A program made the translations under genes and the position numbers. This document shows, piece by piece, positions 46,327-56,100 of a stretch of 64,000 nucleotides of DNA. The notes under the pieces were generated by a model, which did no database searches, had not been told where the DNA came from, and was given only the letters and a program-made list of their open reading frames with translations. The stretch comes from Dechloromonas sp. ZY10 (GTDB lineage: Bacteria; Pseudomonadota; Gammaproteobacteria; Burkholderiales; Rhodocyclaceae), in NCBI RefSeq assembly GCF_041378895.1, contig NZ_CP144212.1:977501-1041500 (forward strand), in the 5' to 3' direction. Each line of letters begins with the position of its first letter. Positions within the stretch are counted from its first letter, which is position 1.

Positions 46327-46394
46327 CCGCCGGATTGGCGAACCAGTCCGGTGCGCGGAGTGCCCGCTTTGCACCAGACTGAGGCGCCCTCCGC

Positions 46395-48389
46395 CTAAAT
46401 CCGGTAGCGGGCAACAGCTTCTTGCAAGCGGGCTGCCAAGGCCTCCAGGCTGTGCGCGGTTTCACCGTTGGCCAGTGCTGCCCGACGGCTTTCGTCGGTC
46501 ATCTGGGCGATTTGCTCGATATTGCCGGCGACTTGCTGGATAGCACCGTCCTGTTCGCGAACCGCGTCGGCGATCCCTTGCACATGTTCGACCACTTGCG
46601 TCGAACCGTCGCCGATGCCGTGCAATGCCGCTTCAGATTCGGCAACCAGAGCCCGGTTTTTGGCCGACTCACTATCTGCTGCGTGCATCGATGCGGTTGC
46701 AGTTGCGATCTGTTCGCGGATTCCGGCCACCAGCCCGGTAATTTCTCCGGTCGAGGTAGCGGTACGCTCGGCCAGTTTGCGGACTTCGTCAGCAACTACG
46801 GCAAAGCCACGGCCAGCTTCGCCGGCGCGAGCAGCCTCGATGGCGGCATTGAGCGCCAGCAGATTGGTCTGTTCGGCAATTTCCTTGATCACCAGAATGA
46901 TGCCGCCGATTTGCTCGGAACTTTGCTCCAGTGCGCTGACCTGTTCCGTCGAGTGGCCAATCAGGGCGCCGATCCGGTCGATGTTGTGTACGGCGTTTGC
47001 CATGACTTGCAGGGCGATCCGGGTTTCCTTGCCGGAGTGACTGACCAGGTTGCTGACCGTGCCAGCGCTGCTGGCGGTTTCGCTGACGCTGACCGAAATC
47101 TGTTCCATTGCAGCTGCTGCGCTGGCAGCAGAGTCGGCTGACAGTGATGCGCTATGAGTGATTTCACCTGCCGAACTGGCCAGGTGCTTGGCCGAAGTGG
47201 CGATCTGGGTGCTCGAACTGGCGGTTTCCGACAGGATTTCACGGAATTTTTCGCTCAGGCGATTGAAGGCTTCGGCGGTGCGGATTACCTCGGCCGCGCC
47301 CAGGGCTGGTACCTGGCGGGTGAAGTCGTTGTGGTTGACTGCGTATTCTGCGGCTTCCACCATTGCCGACAGAGGCCGGCTGATGCCTCGCCCAAGCAGC
47401 AGGGCGATCAGGATGCTTAGCGCAACCGCAAGCAGAGTCAAGCCGCCGGTGCTCCAGAGCATCCGCTGGTCGGCAGCAACTTCGCCTGCCGCAGCAGCAC
47501 GGATGCTTTCGGCAAGTTGCTTTTCCAGATTATGCAAGGCGTCGATCTTGTCGCTGATCGATTTGAACCAGTGACCGGGATCGACCTCGAAGCCTCCGTT
47601 GTGAGCCCGCTCGCTCATTACCGCGCGCATGCGCGCGACTTCGCGGCTGGCTGCGGTATCTGCCAACTCGCGGAAAGTACGCGCCTGTTCGGGACTGGCG
47701 AGACCGAGGAACATGTTGAAATAGGCTTCCTGGCGACCGATCCGTTCGGTGATCGAGCGCAGTTGCGCGGGTTCGACCTTGTCGGCGACAAAAACCGGCG
47801 TGCTCAGGGCGCGCTCCTGGCCGGCGTTCTCCTTGCCGCGGACAAAAGCGATATAGGCCGTGGCCTGTTTGCCGATGGCTGCATCGCTGTTGTAGTCGGC
47901 GACTGCGTTCATCGCATTGACCAGTGCGGCAATGGTGTTAACGAAATAGGCCGTCGATTCGCTTGCTGCAATCGCCTGCCCATCTGCCCGCCGCCGGAGT
48001 TCAGCAAGTCGTTCGAGCTGGGCGTTGGCTTCGCCGACGGCTGTCTCGAGAGCGGGCATGCTTGCGAGCGCCAACTCACCGCTGCGCAGTTGCCAGTTGC
48101 CGCGCATCTGGTTGGTCTGGTCGCGCAGGCCAGGCAAGGTATCGCTAAACTTCTTGCCACCCGACTGGATGAAGCCCGCCGTCGCGCCGCGCTCGCTCTG
48201 CAAGCGATGGATCAGGTCGCCTGCGGCTAGCGACAGGCGTAAAACCTGAGCGGTATTTTCAGCATTCCGCAATTTGTTGTGCGCTGTCAGCAGCAGGTAG
48301 CCGGCGCACAGGATCAGTGCCAGCAAGGGAAGTGCGATCAGCCACAGTAAGCGCTGGCGGATTGAGGCAGAAGCAGGGGTTGGGGGCAT
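46395..48389 (-). CDS. Methyl-accepting chemotaxis protein with NIT (nitrate/nitrite sensing) domain
   Basis: 664 residues on the minus strand. Spans at about 12-32 and 310-333 flank a helical periplasmic domain with the NIT hallmark [25 protein letters not shown] region ([19 protein letters not shown]) and the chemoreceptor signalling domain ([20 protein letters not shown]) follow. NIT domains are nitrate/nitrite-responsive helical bundles, so this is a likely nitrate-taxis receptor. It sits between nasT and nrtA and is transcribed divergently from nrtA; AGGA lies just before the ATG at 48389. Confidence 0.92.
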   Translation of the reverse strand: MPPTPASASIRQRLLWLIALPLLALILCAGYLLLTAHNKLRNAENTAQVLRLSLAAGDLIHRLQSERGATAGFIQSGGKKFSDTLPGLRDQTNQMRGNWQLRSGELALASMPALETAVGEANAQLERLAELRRRADGQAIAASESTAYFVNTIAALVNAMNAVADYNSDAAIGKQATAYIAFVRGKENAGQERALSTPVFVADKVEPAQLRSITERIGRQEAYFNMFLGLASPEQARTFRELADTAASREVARMRAVMSERAHNGGFEVDPGHWFKSISDKIDALHNLEKQLAESIRAAAAGEVAADQRMLWSTGGLTLLAVALSILIALLLGRGISRPLSAMVEAAEYAVNHNDFTRQVPALGAAEVIRTAEAFNRLSEKFREILSETASSSTQIATSAKHLASSAGEITHSASLSADSAASAAAAMEQISVSVSETASSAGTVSNLVSHSGKETRIALQVMANAVHNIDRIGALIGHSTEQVSALEQSSEQIGGIILVIKEIAEQTNLLALNAAIEAARAGEAGRGFAVVADEVRKLAERTATSTGEITGLVAGIREQIATATASMHAADSESAKNRALVAESEAALHGIGDGSTQVVEHVQGIADAVREQDGAIQQVAGNIEQIAQMTDESRRAALANGETAHSLEALAARLQEAVARYRI

Positions 48390-48576
48390 GATGCGTCCTG
48401 GGCGAGGGTTCGTGGGCTGATCTGCTTGCAGCTGACCGTCGCTTCTTGTTGGGTGGGGCAGATGGGCGCTTTATATCCTTGTTATTACTTTGGATATATA
48501 GAACCTTGGGATTACGTCTTTTGTTTCTTGATTTTTGTAAAAACCAATCCCTTTGTTTGTGCGCGATTTTGGCTTT

Positions 48577-48593
48577 GGCACTAATCAAGTGCC
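48577..48593 (+). promoter_or_regulatory. NtrC-like enhancer site upstream of nrtA
   Basis: GGCACTAATCAAGTGCC: perfect 6-bp half-sites around a 5-bp centre, matching GCAC-N7-GTGC, the NtrC core layout. It lies about 77 bp upstream of the -24 box. Confidence 0.6.
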
Positions 48594-48628
48594 GGGGTGT
48601 ATTTTTGTTTGTGCCTGGCAAAGTTTTT

Positions 48629-48641
48629 TAAATCGTTGATT
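48629..48641 (-). promoter_or_regulatory. IHF consensus site upstream of nrtA
   Basis: The minus strand reads AATCAACGATTTA, an exact match to WATCAA-N4-TTR. It lies between the NtrC-like site and the sigma-54 promoter, where IHF normally bends DNA to bring the activator to the polymerase. Confidence 0.6.
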
Positions 48642-48669
48642 TATTTGTTTAAATATTTTTTTGTCGGGA

Positions 48670-48684
48670 TGGCACGAGGGTTGC
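48670..48684 (+). promoter_or_regulatory. Sigma-54 promoter of nrtA operon
   Basis: TGGCACGAGGGTTGC is an exact TGGCAC-N5-TTGC. The predicted start at about 48694-48696 places hairpin 1 of the leader within 10 nt of the RNA 5' end. Confidence 0.88.
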
Positions 48685-48701
48685 TCTAAGAAGACAAACA
48701 T

Positions 48702-48761
48702 CCGGCCAACGAGGGTCGGAGAGCGGGGCAGCGTTGGCTGGCCCGAAGGACAAAGGCGTCC
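48702..48761 (+). promoter_or_regulatory. ANTAR (NasT) two-hairpin RNA leader of nrtA
   Basis: Hairpin 1: CCGGCC (48702-48707) with GGTCGG (48714-48719), hexaloop AACGAG. Hairpin 2: GGAC (48748-48751) with GTCC (48758-48761), hexaloop AAAGGC. Both loops have A1 and G4. The linker is 28 nt, longer than the 2-3 nt in the other two leaders. Alternatively the hairpin-1 left arm can pair with CGTTGGCTGG (48732-48741). Hairpin 2 overlaps the 5' arm of the terminator at 48752, so the two structures exclude each other. Confidence 0.8.
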
Positions 48762-48806
48762 ATTCCGCTGCTTGCGCTTGCGCAACGCGGGATGTGGCGC
48801 CTTTTT
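48752..48806 (+). terminator. Intrinsic terminator in the nrtA leader
   Basis: A long stem begins AAAGGCG (48752-48758) and ends CGCCTTT, with TTCCGC/GCGGGA further in and an apical TTGCG/CGCAA; small bulges interrupt it. It runs into TTTTTGTTTTTCGTTTT. It precedes the nrtA ribosome-binding site (GAGGAGC) and is the expected target of NasT antitermination. Confidence 0.8.
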
Positions 48807-48837
48807 GTTTTTCGTTTTGTCATTCGAGGAGCACGTA

Positions 48838-50112
48838 ATGAAAGAACTCGTTCCTGTAACTGTCGCTGCGTCGGAAAAAAAAGCTTTTTCCCGTCGTGAT
48901 TTTGTTTCCGCCGCCCTGGGAGCTTCTTTGATGAGCATGGTTCCGCCCGGTGTCCGCAGCGCGGCGTGGGCCGCCGGGTCGGATGCCCCCGAAAAGAAGG
49001 AAGTCCGGATCGGCTTCATTCCGCTGACTGACTGTGCCTCGGTGGTGATGGCCGCAGTCAACAAGTTCGACGAGAAGTACGGGATCAAGATCATCCCGAC
49101 CAAAGAGGCCTCCTGGGCTTCGGTCCGGGACAAGCTGGTCAATGGCGAGCTGGATGCCGCCCATGTGCTTTATGGGCTGATCTACGGCGTGCAGTTGGGC
49201 ATCGGTGGTCCGAAGAAGGACATGAATGTGCTGATGAGTCTGAATAACAATGGCCAGGCGATCACGCTGTCTAGCCAGCTCAAGGAAAAGGGGGCCACCG
49301 ACGGCAGCAGCCTGGCCAAGCTGGTGGCCAAGAAGGAGCGTGAATACACCTTCGCCCAGACCTTTCCTACCGGCACCCATGCGATGTGGCTGTATTACTG
49401 GCTGGCGGCGCAGGGGATCAATCCCCTGAAGGATGTCAAGACCATCACGGTGCCGCCGCCGCAAATGGTCGCCAACATGCGGGTTGGCAACATGGACGGT
49501 TTCTGTGTCGGCGAGCCTTGGAACAACCGCGCGATCATCGACGGGATCGGTTTTACTGCAGCCACGACGCAGGATATCTGGACTGATCATCCGGAAAAGG
49601 TGCTTGGCACCACTGCGGAGTGGGTGCAGAAGAACCCGAACACGGCACGTGCCGTGGTCGCTGCGATTCTCGACGCCGGCAAGTGGATCGATGCCTCGCT
49701 GGCGAACAAGCAGAAAACCGCTGAAACCATCGCCAGCAAGGCTTACGTCAACACCGATACCGAAGTGATCGTCGCCCGCATGCTCGGTCGCTATCAGAAC
49801 GGCCTGGGCAAGAGTTGGGACGACAAGAACCACATGAAGTTTTTCAACGACGGCGCGGTGAACTTCCCTTACCTCAGCGACGGGATGTGGTTCATGACTC
49901 AGCACAAGCGCTGGGGGTTGCTCAAGGATCACCCGAACTATCTGGAGGTCGCCAGGAAGGTGAATCGTATCGACATCTACAAGCAGGGGGCCAGTGCTGC
50001 CGGCGTGACGTTGCCCAAGGGAGAGATGCGCAGCAGCAAACTGATCGATGGCGTGGTTTGGGATGGCAAGGATCCTGCCAAGTACGCCGATGGTTTCAAG
50101 GTCAAGGGCTAA
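48838..50112 (+). CDS. nrtA: ABC nitrate transporter, substrate-binding protein (NrtA/NasF-like)
   Basis: 424 residues from ATG 48838; the frame is open back to 48661, but that covers the leader. A twin-arginine signal is present (SRRDFVSAALG, residues 18-28, with cleavage near AWA at 44-46), so export by Tat and a periplasmic location are predicted. The rest is the NrtA/SsuA fold (VRIGFIPLTDCASVVMA; NGELDAAHVLYGLIYG; GNMDGFCVGEPWNNRA). It heads the transporter operon. NasS is a related cytoplasmic nitrate sensor, but the signal peptide argues against that role here. Confidence 0.93.
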   Translation: MKELVPVTVAASEKKAFSRRDFVSAALGASLMSMVPPGVRSAAWAAGSDAPEKKEVRIGFIPLTDCASVVMAAVNKFDEKYGIKIIPTKEASWASVRDKLVNGELDAAHVLYGLIYGVQLGIGGPKKDMNVLMSLNNNGQAITLSSQLKEKGATDGSSLAKLVAKKEREYTFAQTFPTGTHAMWLYYWLAAQGINPLKDVKTITVPPPQMVANMRVGNMDGFCVGEPWNNRAIIDGIGFTAATTQDIWTDHPEKVLGTTAEWVQKNPNTARAVVAAILDAGKWIDASLANKQKTAETIASKAYVNTDTEVIVARMLGRYQNGLGKSWDDKNHMKFFNDGAVNFPYLSDGMWFMTQHKRWGLLKDHPNYLEVARKVNRIDIYKQGASAAGVTLPKGEMRSSKLIDGVVWDGKDPAKYADGFKVKG

Positions 50113-50157
50113 GGCCCGGTATGCCGCCGCCAATTCTGGCGGCGGCAGGAGAGAGCA

Positions 50158-51096
50158 ATGAGTGCAACGACGATGGATGGTGGTTTTTGCCCGGACAAGG
50201 CAGTTGACCGTGAACCGGCAGCAGGTGTGCCGGGGAACAGTGTGATTCACGAACAGGCCAAGGATAAAGCCATGGAAAAGACGATTGCGGTGACCTCGGG
50301 CATCCCCTTCAGTGAGCGCCTGGGCGCTCGGTTACGCGGCATCCTGCCGCCGGCGATCGGCCTCCTGGTTTTGCTCGGTATCTGGCATGTTGCGACCTTC
50401 AAGGGCGGTAGCATTCCCGGCCCGGCACAAGTCTGGCAGGCAGCGGTTGCCTTGTTTTCTGATCCTTTCTACCGCAATGGTCCGAACGATCAAGGGATTG
50501 GCTGGAATGTGCTGTCTTCGTTGCAGCGGGTTGGGATCGGTTTTGGCCTGGCGGCCCTGATCGGGATTCCGCTGGGTTTCATCCTCGGGCGCTTTCCCTT
50601 TCTGTCGGCGATGATCAATCCACTGATCAGCCTGCTACGTCCGGTATCTCCGTTGGCCTGGTTGCCGATCGGCCTGCTGGTGTTCAAGAAGGCCGATCCG
50701 GCGGCGACCTGGACCATCTTCATCTGCTCGATCTGGCCGATGATCATGAACACCGCGCAGGGGGTGCAGAGGGTGCCGCAGGACTATCTCAACGTCGCCC
50801 GGGTGCTGGCGCTGTCCGAATGGAAAGTGGTAACCAAGATCCTGTTTCCCGCCGTCTTGCCCTACATGCTGACCGGGATCCGTTTGTCGATCGGCACGGC
50901 CTGGCTGGTGATCGTTGCAGCCGAAATGCTGACCGGCGGTGTCGGGATTGGTTTCTGGGTCTGGGATGAGTGGAACAACCTGAAAGTTGAGCACATCATC
51001 ATCGCGATTTTCGTGATCGGCATTGTCGGCCTGATTCTCGAACAGGCCCTGATCCTGATCGCCAAAAAGCTGACCAAGGAATCGGCAGGAAGCTAA
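50158..51096 (+). CDS. nrtB: ABC nitrate transporter, permease (NrtB-like)
   Basis: 312 residues, ATG 50158 behind AGGAGA; an internal ATG at 50272 would remove a polar extension of 38 residues. About six membrane spans of the BPD_transp_1 type, with the EAA-like loop QGVQRVPQDYLNVARVLALS that contacts the ATPase. Forms the membrane channel for nitrate (possibly also nitrite or cyanate) with the neighbouring ATPase. Confidence 0.93.
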   Translation: MSATTMDGGFCPDKAVDREPAAGVPGNSVIHEQAKDKAMEKTIAVTSGIPFSERLGARLRGILPPAIGLLVLLGIWHVATFKGGSIPGPAQVWQAAVALFSDPFYRNGPNDQGIGWNVLSSLQRVGIGFGLAALIGIPLGFILGRFPFLSAMINPLISLLRPVSPLAWLPIGLLVFKKADPAATWTIFICSIWPMIMNTAQGVQRVPQDYLNVARVLALSEWKVVTKILFPAVLPYMLTGIRLSIGTAWLVIVAAEMLTGGVGIGFWVWDEWNNLKVEHIIIAIFVIGIVGLILEQALILIAKKLTKESAGS

Positions 51097-51108
51097 GGGA
51101 GAAAAATC

Positions 51109-51906
51109 ATGGAAAAATTTGTCAGCATTGAACGTGTCGGACAGACCTTCGAAACCAAGAAGGGCAAGTTTGTCGCCTTGCGCGAGGTCGATCTGAATAT
51201 CCGTAAAGGTGAGTTCATCGCCCTGATCGGGCACTCCGGTTGCGGCAAGTCAACCTTGCTCAACCTGATCGCCGGTCTGACCCGGCCGACTTCCGGTGTG
51301 CTGCTCTGCGATGGGCGGGAGATTGCGGGGCCCGGGCCTGAGCGGGCGGTGGTGTTCCAGAACCACAGCCTGCTACCCTGGCTGACCTGTTTTGAAAATA
51401 TCTATCTGGCGGTTGAGCGGGTCTTTTCGCAGAAGGAGGGCAAGCCCAAGCTCAAGGCGCGCACGCAGGCCGCCATCGAGTTGGTCGGGCTGGCGCACGC
51501 AGCGCAGAAATATCCGCACGAAATCTCCGGTGGCATGAAGCAGCGCGTGGGGATTGCCCGGGCTTTGTCGATGGAGCCCAAGGTGTTGTTGATGGACGAA
51601 CCGTTCGGTGCGCTCGATGCCTTGACTCGTGCCAAGTTGCAGGACGAATTGATGAAAATCTGCGAGGCGACCCAGGCGACGACGGTGATGGTGACTCACG
51701 ATGTAGATGAGGCAGTGTTGCTGGCCGACCGTATCGTGATGCTGACCAACGGGCCAGCCGCGACCATTGGCGAGATTCTCACGGTCAACCTGCCGCGCCC
51801 GCGGAATCGCCTGACCCTGGCGCACGATCCGGCTTACATCGAATGTCGGGCTGCCGTCCTCGAGTTCCTTTACGAAAAGCAGGCACACGTCGAAAAAGCT
51901 GCTTGA
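51109..51906 (+). CDS. nrtD: ABC nitrate transporter, ATPase (NrtD-like)
   Basis: 265-residue single-domain ATPase. Walker A GHSGCGKST (41-49), signature SGGMKQRVGIARAL, Walker B VLLMDEPFGALD and the His switch VTHDVDEA are all present. It lacks the C-terminal substrate-binding domain of cyanobacterial NrtC, hence the NrtD-like call. It is the last gene of the nrt operon; a strong terminator follows 45 bp after the stop. Confidence 0.94.
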   Translation: MEKFVSIERVGQTFETKKGKFVALREVDLNIRKGEFIALIGHSGCGKSTLLNLIAGLTRPTSGVLLCDGREIAGPGPERAVVFQNHSLLPWLTCFENIYLAVERVFSQKEGKPKLKARTQAAIELVGLAHAAQKYPHEISGGMKQRVGIARALSMEPKVLLMDEPFGALDALTRAKLQDELMKICEATQATTVMVTHDVDEAVLLADRIVMLTNGPAATIGEILTVNLPRPRNRLTLAHDPAYIECRAAVLEFLYEKQAHVEKAA

Positions 51907-51950
51907 TCCCCACTTTTAGCTGTCACCTACCTCTCGGGTGAGCTTGTTCC

Positions 51951-51985
51951 GCCGCAGCATGGGAGGCATGTTGCGGCATTTTTTT
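51951..51985 (+). terminator. Rho-independent terminator after the nrt operon
   Basis: An 11-bp stem (51951-51961 with 51967-51977, one G-T), loop GGAGG, followed by ATTTTTTT. It ends 37 bp before the next start codon. Confidence 0.9.
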
Positions 51986-52021
51986 GGCCATGCCAGGGGT
52001 GGCCTGAAAGGAGAATCGAAC

Positions 52022-53176
52022 ATGGAGCCAACTCTTGTACTGCCAATGGCCAGGCCCTTGGTGATGGCTGTGGATGATGATGCGGTGATCCATCAATTGC
52101 TTGAATTCGCGCTTGCTGAACAATTCGACCTGCATTGCTTTCTTTCTGCGGAAGAGGCGCTGATGCAGTTTGATGTCCTGCTGCCCGACTTGCTGGTGCT
52201 AGACATTGGGCTTCCGGGAATGGACGGGTATACCGCCTGTGCCGAGTTCCTTGCGCAATATTCGGTACCGGTGATATTCCTTTCTGGACATGACACCCTT
52301 GAGGAGCGTTTGCGCGCCTTTGATGCCGGCGCTTGCGATTTCATGGTCAAGCCGGTTGCGCCAGAACTGGTCTTGCGCAAATGCTTGATCGCGGTATCCC
52401 ATTTGCAGAAAGAGCGACTGCTGCAAAACAAAAATGCCGAGTTGCAGGCTTCGGCATTGGCATTTCTCTGCGATGTTGCGCAAAGTCGGGCGCTGCTCGA
52501 TTTTGTTGCAAGAGCACTGAAGTGTCTTTCATTGCCGGAGTTGGGGCAATGCATTCTTGAAACTACTGCCGGTTACTCACTGAATTGTTTGCTTCGCCTG
52601 CGCGGCAATGGAGCTTCCTTGTCTTTCGGGATGCAAGGAAATGCCAGTCAGCTGGAGATGTCGGTTCTGGATAATCTCGAATGTTCGGGGCGAATTTTTG
52701 GCTTTCGCGACCGGTTGGCCATCAACGATGACAAACTGAGCTTGGTGGTTACCAACCTGCCTGTGGATCCGGTCCAGCGAGGACGGGTTCAGGACAACTT
52801 GATGCTGTTGGTCGAGGCGGCCAGTCAAATCGTTGAGACACTGATCGTGCGTGCTGAATCGGCAAGGCGGGCCGAGGCCATTCAGAGCGCCCAATGTGAG
52901 GCGCATTCGGCAATTAGCAGTTTGCGTGAGCGCTACCGCAATCAGCAAATCGATACCCGGATTTTGCTTCAGGAGTTGATTTCGGCAATCGAAGGGGCCT
53001 ATTTCTCATTGGGGCTGACCGATGCCCAGGAGTTTCAGGTCAGCACAATTTTGCGAGATCGCTCGGAGAAGATTTTGACTTTGTTTGAACAGGGGATCGA
53101 GTTCGATCACACCTTCTCTGCGGTCCTGGCTTCGTTGGCACCGGCTGAGCGGGAAGCGGCAGCATTCCTCTTTTAG
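52022..53176 (+). CDS. Response regulator with unrecognised C-terminal output region
   Basis: 384 residues from ATG 52022, behind AAAGGAG; the frame is open back to 51938, across the terminator. The receiver (about 14-135) has VMAVDDDA, the phospho-acceptor in LLVLDIGLPGMDG and Lys in MVKPV. Residues 140-384 contain a Cys- and Leu-rich domain (LDFVARALKCLSLPELGQCI, possibly GAF-like) and a long helical tail (REAERAEA-like coiled coil and RNQQIDTRILLQELISAIE). I recognise no DNA-binding or enzymatic motif. It heads a four-gene signalling operon. Confidence 0.88.
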   Translation: MEPTLVLPMARPLVMAVDDDAVIHQLLEFALAEQFDLHCFLSAEEALMQFDVLLPDLLVLDIGLPGMDGYTACAEFLAQYSVPVIFLSGHDTLEERLRAFDAGACDFMVKPVAPELVLRKCLIAVSHLQKERLLQNKNAELQASALAFLCDVAQSRALLDFVARALKCLSLPELGQCILETTAGYSLNCLLRLRGNGASLSFGMQGNASQLEMSVLDNLECSGRIFGFRDRLAINDDKLSLVVTNLPVDPVQRGRVQDNLMLLVEAASQIVETLIVRAESARRAEAIQSAQCEAHSAISSLRERYRNQQIDTRILLQELISAIEGAYFSLGLTDAQEFQVSTILRDRSEKILTLFEQGIEFDHTFSAVLASLAPAEREAAAFLF

Positions 53177-53191
53177 CGCGAGGGGGTTGGC

Positions 53192-56100
53192 GTGCCGCGG
53201 CGGTTGAAGCTTTTATTCGTCTGCATCCTGGTGGCGGGCAATCTGTTCATGTTCGCTTCACAGTTCTGGATGTTAATCCTGGCCAGAGAAAGAGCCGAGC
53301 AGAGGGCGTTGGCGCAAACCCGGAATTTGACGCAGACAATTCAGCATGGACTGGAGGCGCAGTTTGATCGGTACGAGAAAATTCTGCGGGTGAGCGCCAA
53401 ATTATTTGCGGAGCGAGGGCAATTATCGGTGCCTGGGCAGATGGGGGTGGAGTTGCTGCGCCAGCAATTGCCGGAAGGGGTCTTTCTCCTGGCGACCGAT
53501 GCCCGGGGGAGGTTGCTTACTGGGGAACGGTCTTTATTGAATGAAATCGGCGGGCTGTCCCGTTTTCGCTTGCTGGAGTTGGATGCCCAGTCGGGGATGC
53601 AGGTTTTTCCTCCGAGCCATGAGCCCTCCAGCCGGTCGCAGCATGTGACGCTTGCCCTGCCTTATCGTCAGCCAGGGGGGGCGTTTGGCGGCTTCGTCTT
53701 CATTGTGCTGCCGGACGATTTTTTTGACGCCATGCTGGGCCAGTTGCAGCTTGGCGAAAATGGTGTCGTAACCATCCGCGATGCCAGTTTGGCACTGGTT
53801 GCACGCTATCCGCGCAAAACCCACGGCGTAGAACTGGCGTATGGCAGTCGCTTGAGCGATCAGCCTGTGGTGGACATCGTTCATGACGAAATCTTGAACG
53901 GTAGCTTCAATCTGGCTGCTTCCTATGATGGTGTTGCACGCGTCTATTCGTTCGGCAAGTTTTTGCACGTTCCACTGATTATATTTGCAGGTCTGGCGCG
54001 TCAGGATTTTCTTGCCGAATGGCAGGCAGAGTGCTTGCGTTCATTAGCTCTCGGGGTTGGTTTTCTGATGCTATCGGTCTTTGCCGGCTTGGGGCTACTA
54101 CGTTTGCTTAATGAGCTCGGGCGCGAGAGTGACAAGAATTCGCTATTTCTTCGCCATGCCAGCGACGGGCTGTATATTCTCGACCGACACGGATATCTGC
54201 AGGAGGCAAGTGAGTCTTTTGCGCACATGCTGGGAGATGCCCGGGAGAATATTCTCGGTAAGCATGTTTCTGCCTGGAATCCAGAATGGCCGCCAGCGGT
54301 CCTGACAGAAGCCATCTTGCCTGGCTTTTTGAACCTCAGGATCCCCTGCACTTTTGTTACTACCTATGTTTATCGGGGGCGAAGTATTCCGGTCGAGGCA
54401 AGCGTTGTGAGTTTTGAGCAGGAAGGAGAGCGGTGTCTCTACGTTGCGGTCCGGGACATATCGCAGCGCTTGTATTGGGAGCAGGACCGTAGTCGCTTGG
54501 TAGCAATTGTAGAGTCTTCGGAAGACGGCATGCTGAGTTGTGATGCCAAGGGGGAGATCAATACCTGGAATCAGGCAGCGGCCAATATTTTTGGCTTGTC
54601 ACGCGAAGCGGTTCAGGGGCTGCCATTTGTCAATTTCTTTTCTGGGGCTGCCAGAGAGGCCTTGTTGAAAGCACTCAATCGGGTCAGCGAGGGCGGATTG
54701 GTCGAGCGCCTAGAGTTGTCATTTTACCGCGAGCAATACGGGGAAATGAGGCTGGCCTTGACCCTGGTTCCTTTGCCAATACCAAAGCAGGAACATTCCG
54801 GTGTCTCCATATGTGTCCGGGATGTGACTGAGTTGCGGGCTTCCGAGAAGTTGCTCCGATTACGTTCTGCTGCATTGGAGGCGACGGATACTCCTTTGCT
54901 GATTGCGACCCTTGACGGAGAGGTGGTGTGGGCGAATCCTGCTTATCGGGAATTATTTCCTCTTGATGTACAGAGGCGCTTGCCCGAGTTTGCATATTGG
55001 GAAAATAACGAACCTGTCTTTTATCACCGCTTGCGTCAGCAGCTGTGTCATGGAGAGTCCTGGTCTGGGGAGCGGCAAGGGCGTCGTTTGCGAGGGGAAC
55101 CTTGCTACGAAGAGGTATCAATGAGGCCGGTCAGCGATGCTGATGGTGTTTTTCGCTATCTGGTGGTGGTTAAGCGGGATGTTTCAGTCCGCAAGCGTGC
55201 GCAGGCTGAACTGGAAGCAAAGGTGCTGGCACGGAGCGTCGCCTTGCAGGTGGCAGAAGAGCGGACGCGTTTGATTCTCGATTGTAGTGCCGGCGGGCTC
55301 TACGGTGTGGGAAAGGATGGTTGCCTACTGTTCGTTAATCGATCGGCGGCCAGTATGCTGGGACGGGATGCGGGGGCAATGGTGGGACACAGCCTTGGTT
55401 ACCTTGCTGTGGTGAAAAATCCATCAAGCCCGTTGTTGCAATTGCCCCCTGTGGCCTTGGTTGAAAGGCAAAGCGGGCGAGAGGAGTTTTTCCGTAGCGA
55501 TGGCTCATTTTTTACTGCCAGCTATGCGACCGAGCCGCTGTCTGCAAATGGTGAAGTACTGGGCGTGGTGGTCAGCTTTATGGATGTCTCTCGCGAGGTT
55601 GAAGCGGCAGAGGCACTTGAGGCGGCCAGGACAGAGGCGGAGCGTCTTAGTCGTGCCAAAAGCGAGTTTTTGGCCAACATGAGCCATGAAATCAGAACAC
55701 CGATGAACGGTGTACTGGGGGCCGCACAACTTGGGTTTCGGCAAAGTCCGCCAGGCGGGGCGGCGGCACGGCAGTTCTCGCGTATTTTGACGTCTGGTCA
55801 GCTTTTGCTGGGAATCATTAACGACATTCTTGACTTGTCGAAAATTGAGGCCGGAAAAATGCTCCTGGAGCGCTTGCCAATGTCGTTGGCTCAGGTTGGA
55901 CGCTCTGCGCTTGCTCTGTTTGGCGAACAGCTGGACCAGAAGGGATTGGGGCTCATCCTGAATATCTTTCCGGACGCAGAGATAGTGTGTGAGGGCGATC
56001 CGTTACGGGTTACCCAGATAATCAATAATTTGCTGTCGAATGCAATCAAGTTCACGGCCTCTGGAGAAATTCGTGTCCAGCTTGATTGGCGTCAGGGGCA

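Larger units (their letters stand above)
48390..48837. other. Regulatory region between the NIT chemoreceptor and nrtA
   Basis: This 448-bp gene-free stretch is markedly AT-rich from about 48470 to 48665. On the plus strand it holds, in order, an NtrC-like site, an IHF consensus, a sigma-54 promoter, two ANTAR hairpins and an intrinsic terminator, all before nrtA (listed separately). I see no clear promoter for the minus-strand chemoreceptor. Confidence 0.8.

Noticed and set aside
48732..48741. Long hairpin 48702-48711/48732-48741 as the main nrtA leader structure
   Set aside because: It pairs well (10 bp) but has a 20-nt loop, and it competes with the A1/G4 hexaloop hairpin that is matched in both sister leaders; kept only as an alternative fold.
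48820..50250. 476-codon minus-strand open frame opposite nrtA
   Set aside because: Antisense to a clear substrate-binding protein with Tat signal; no motif.
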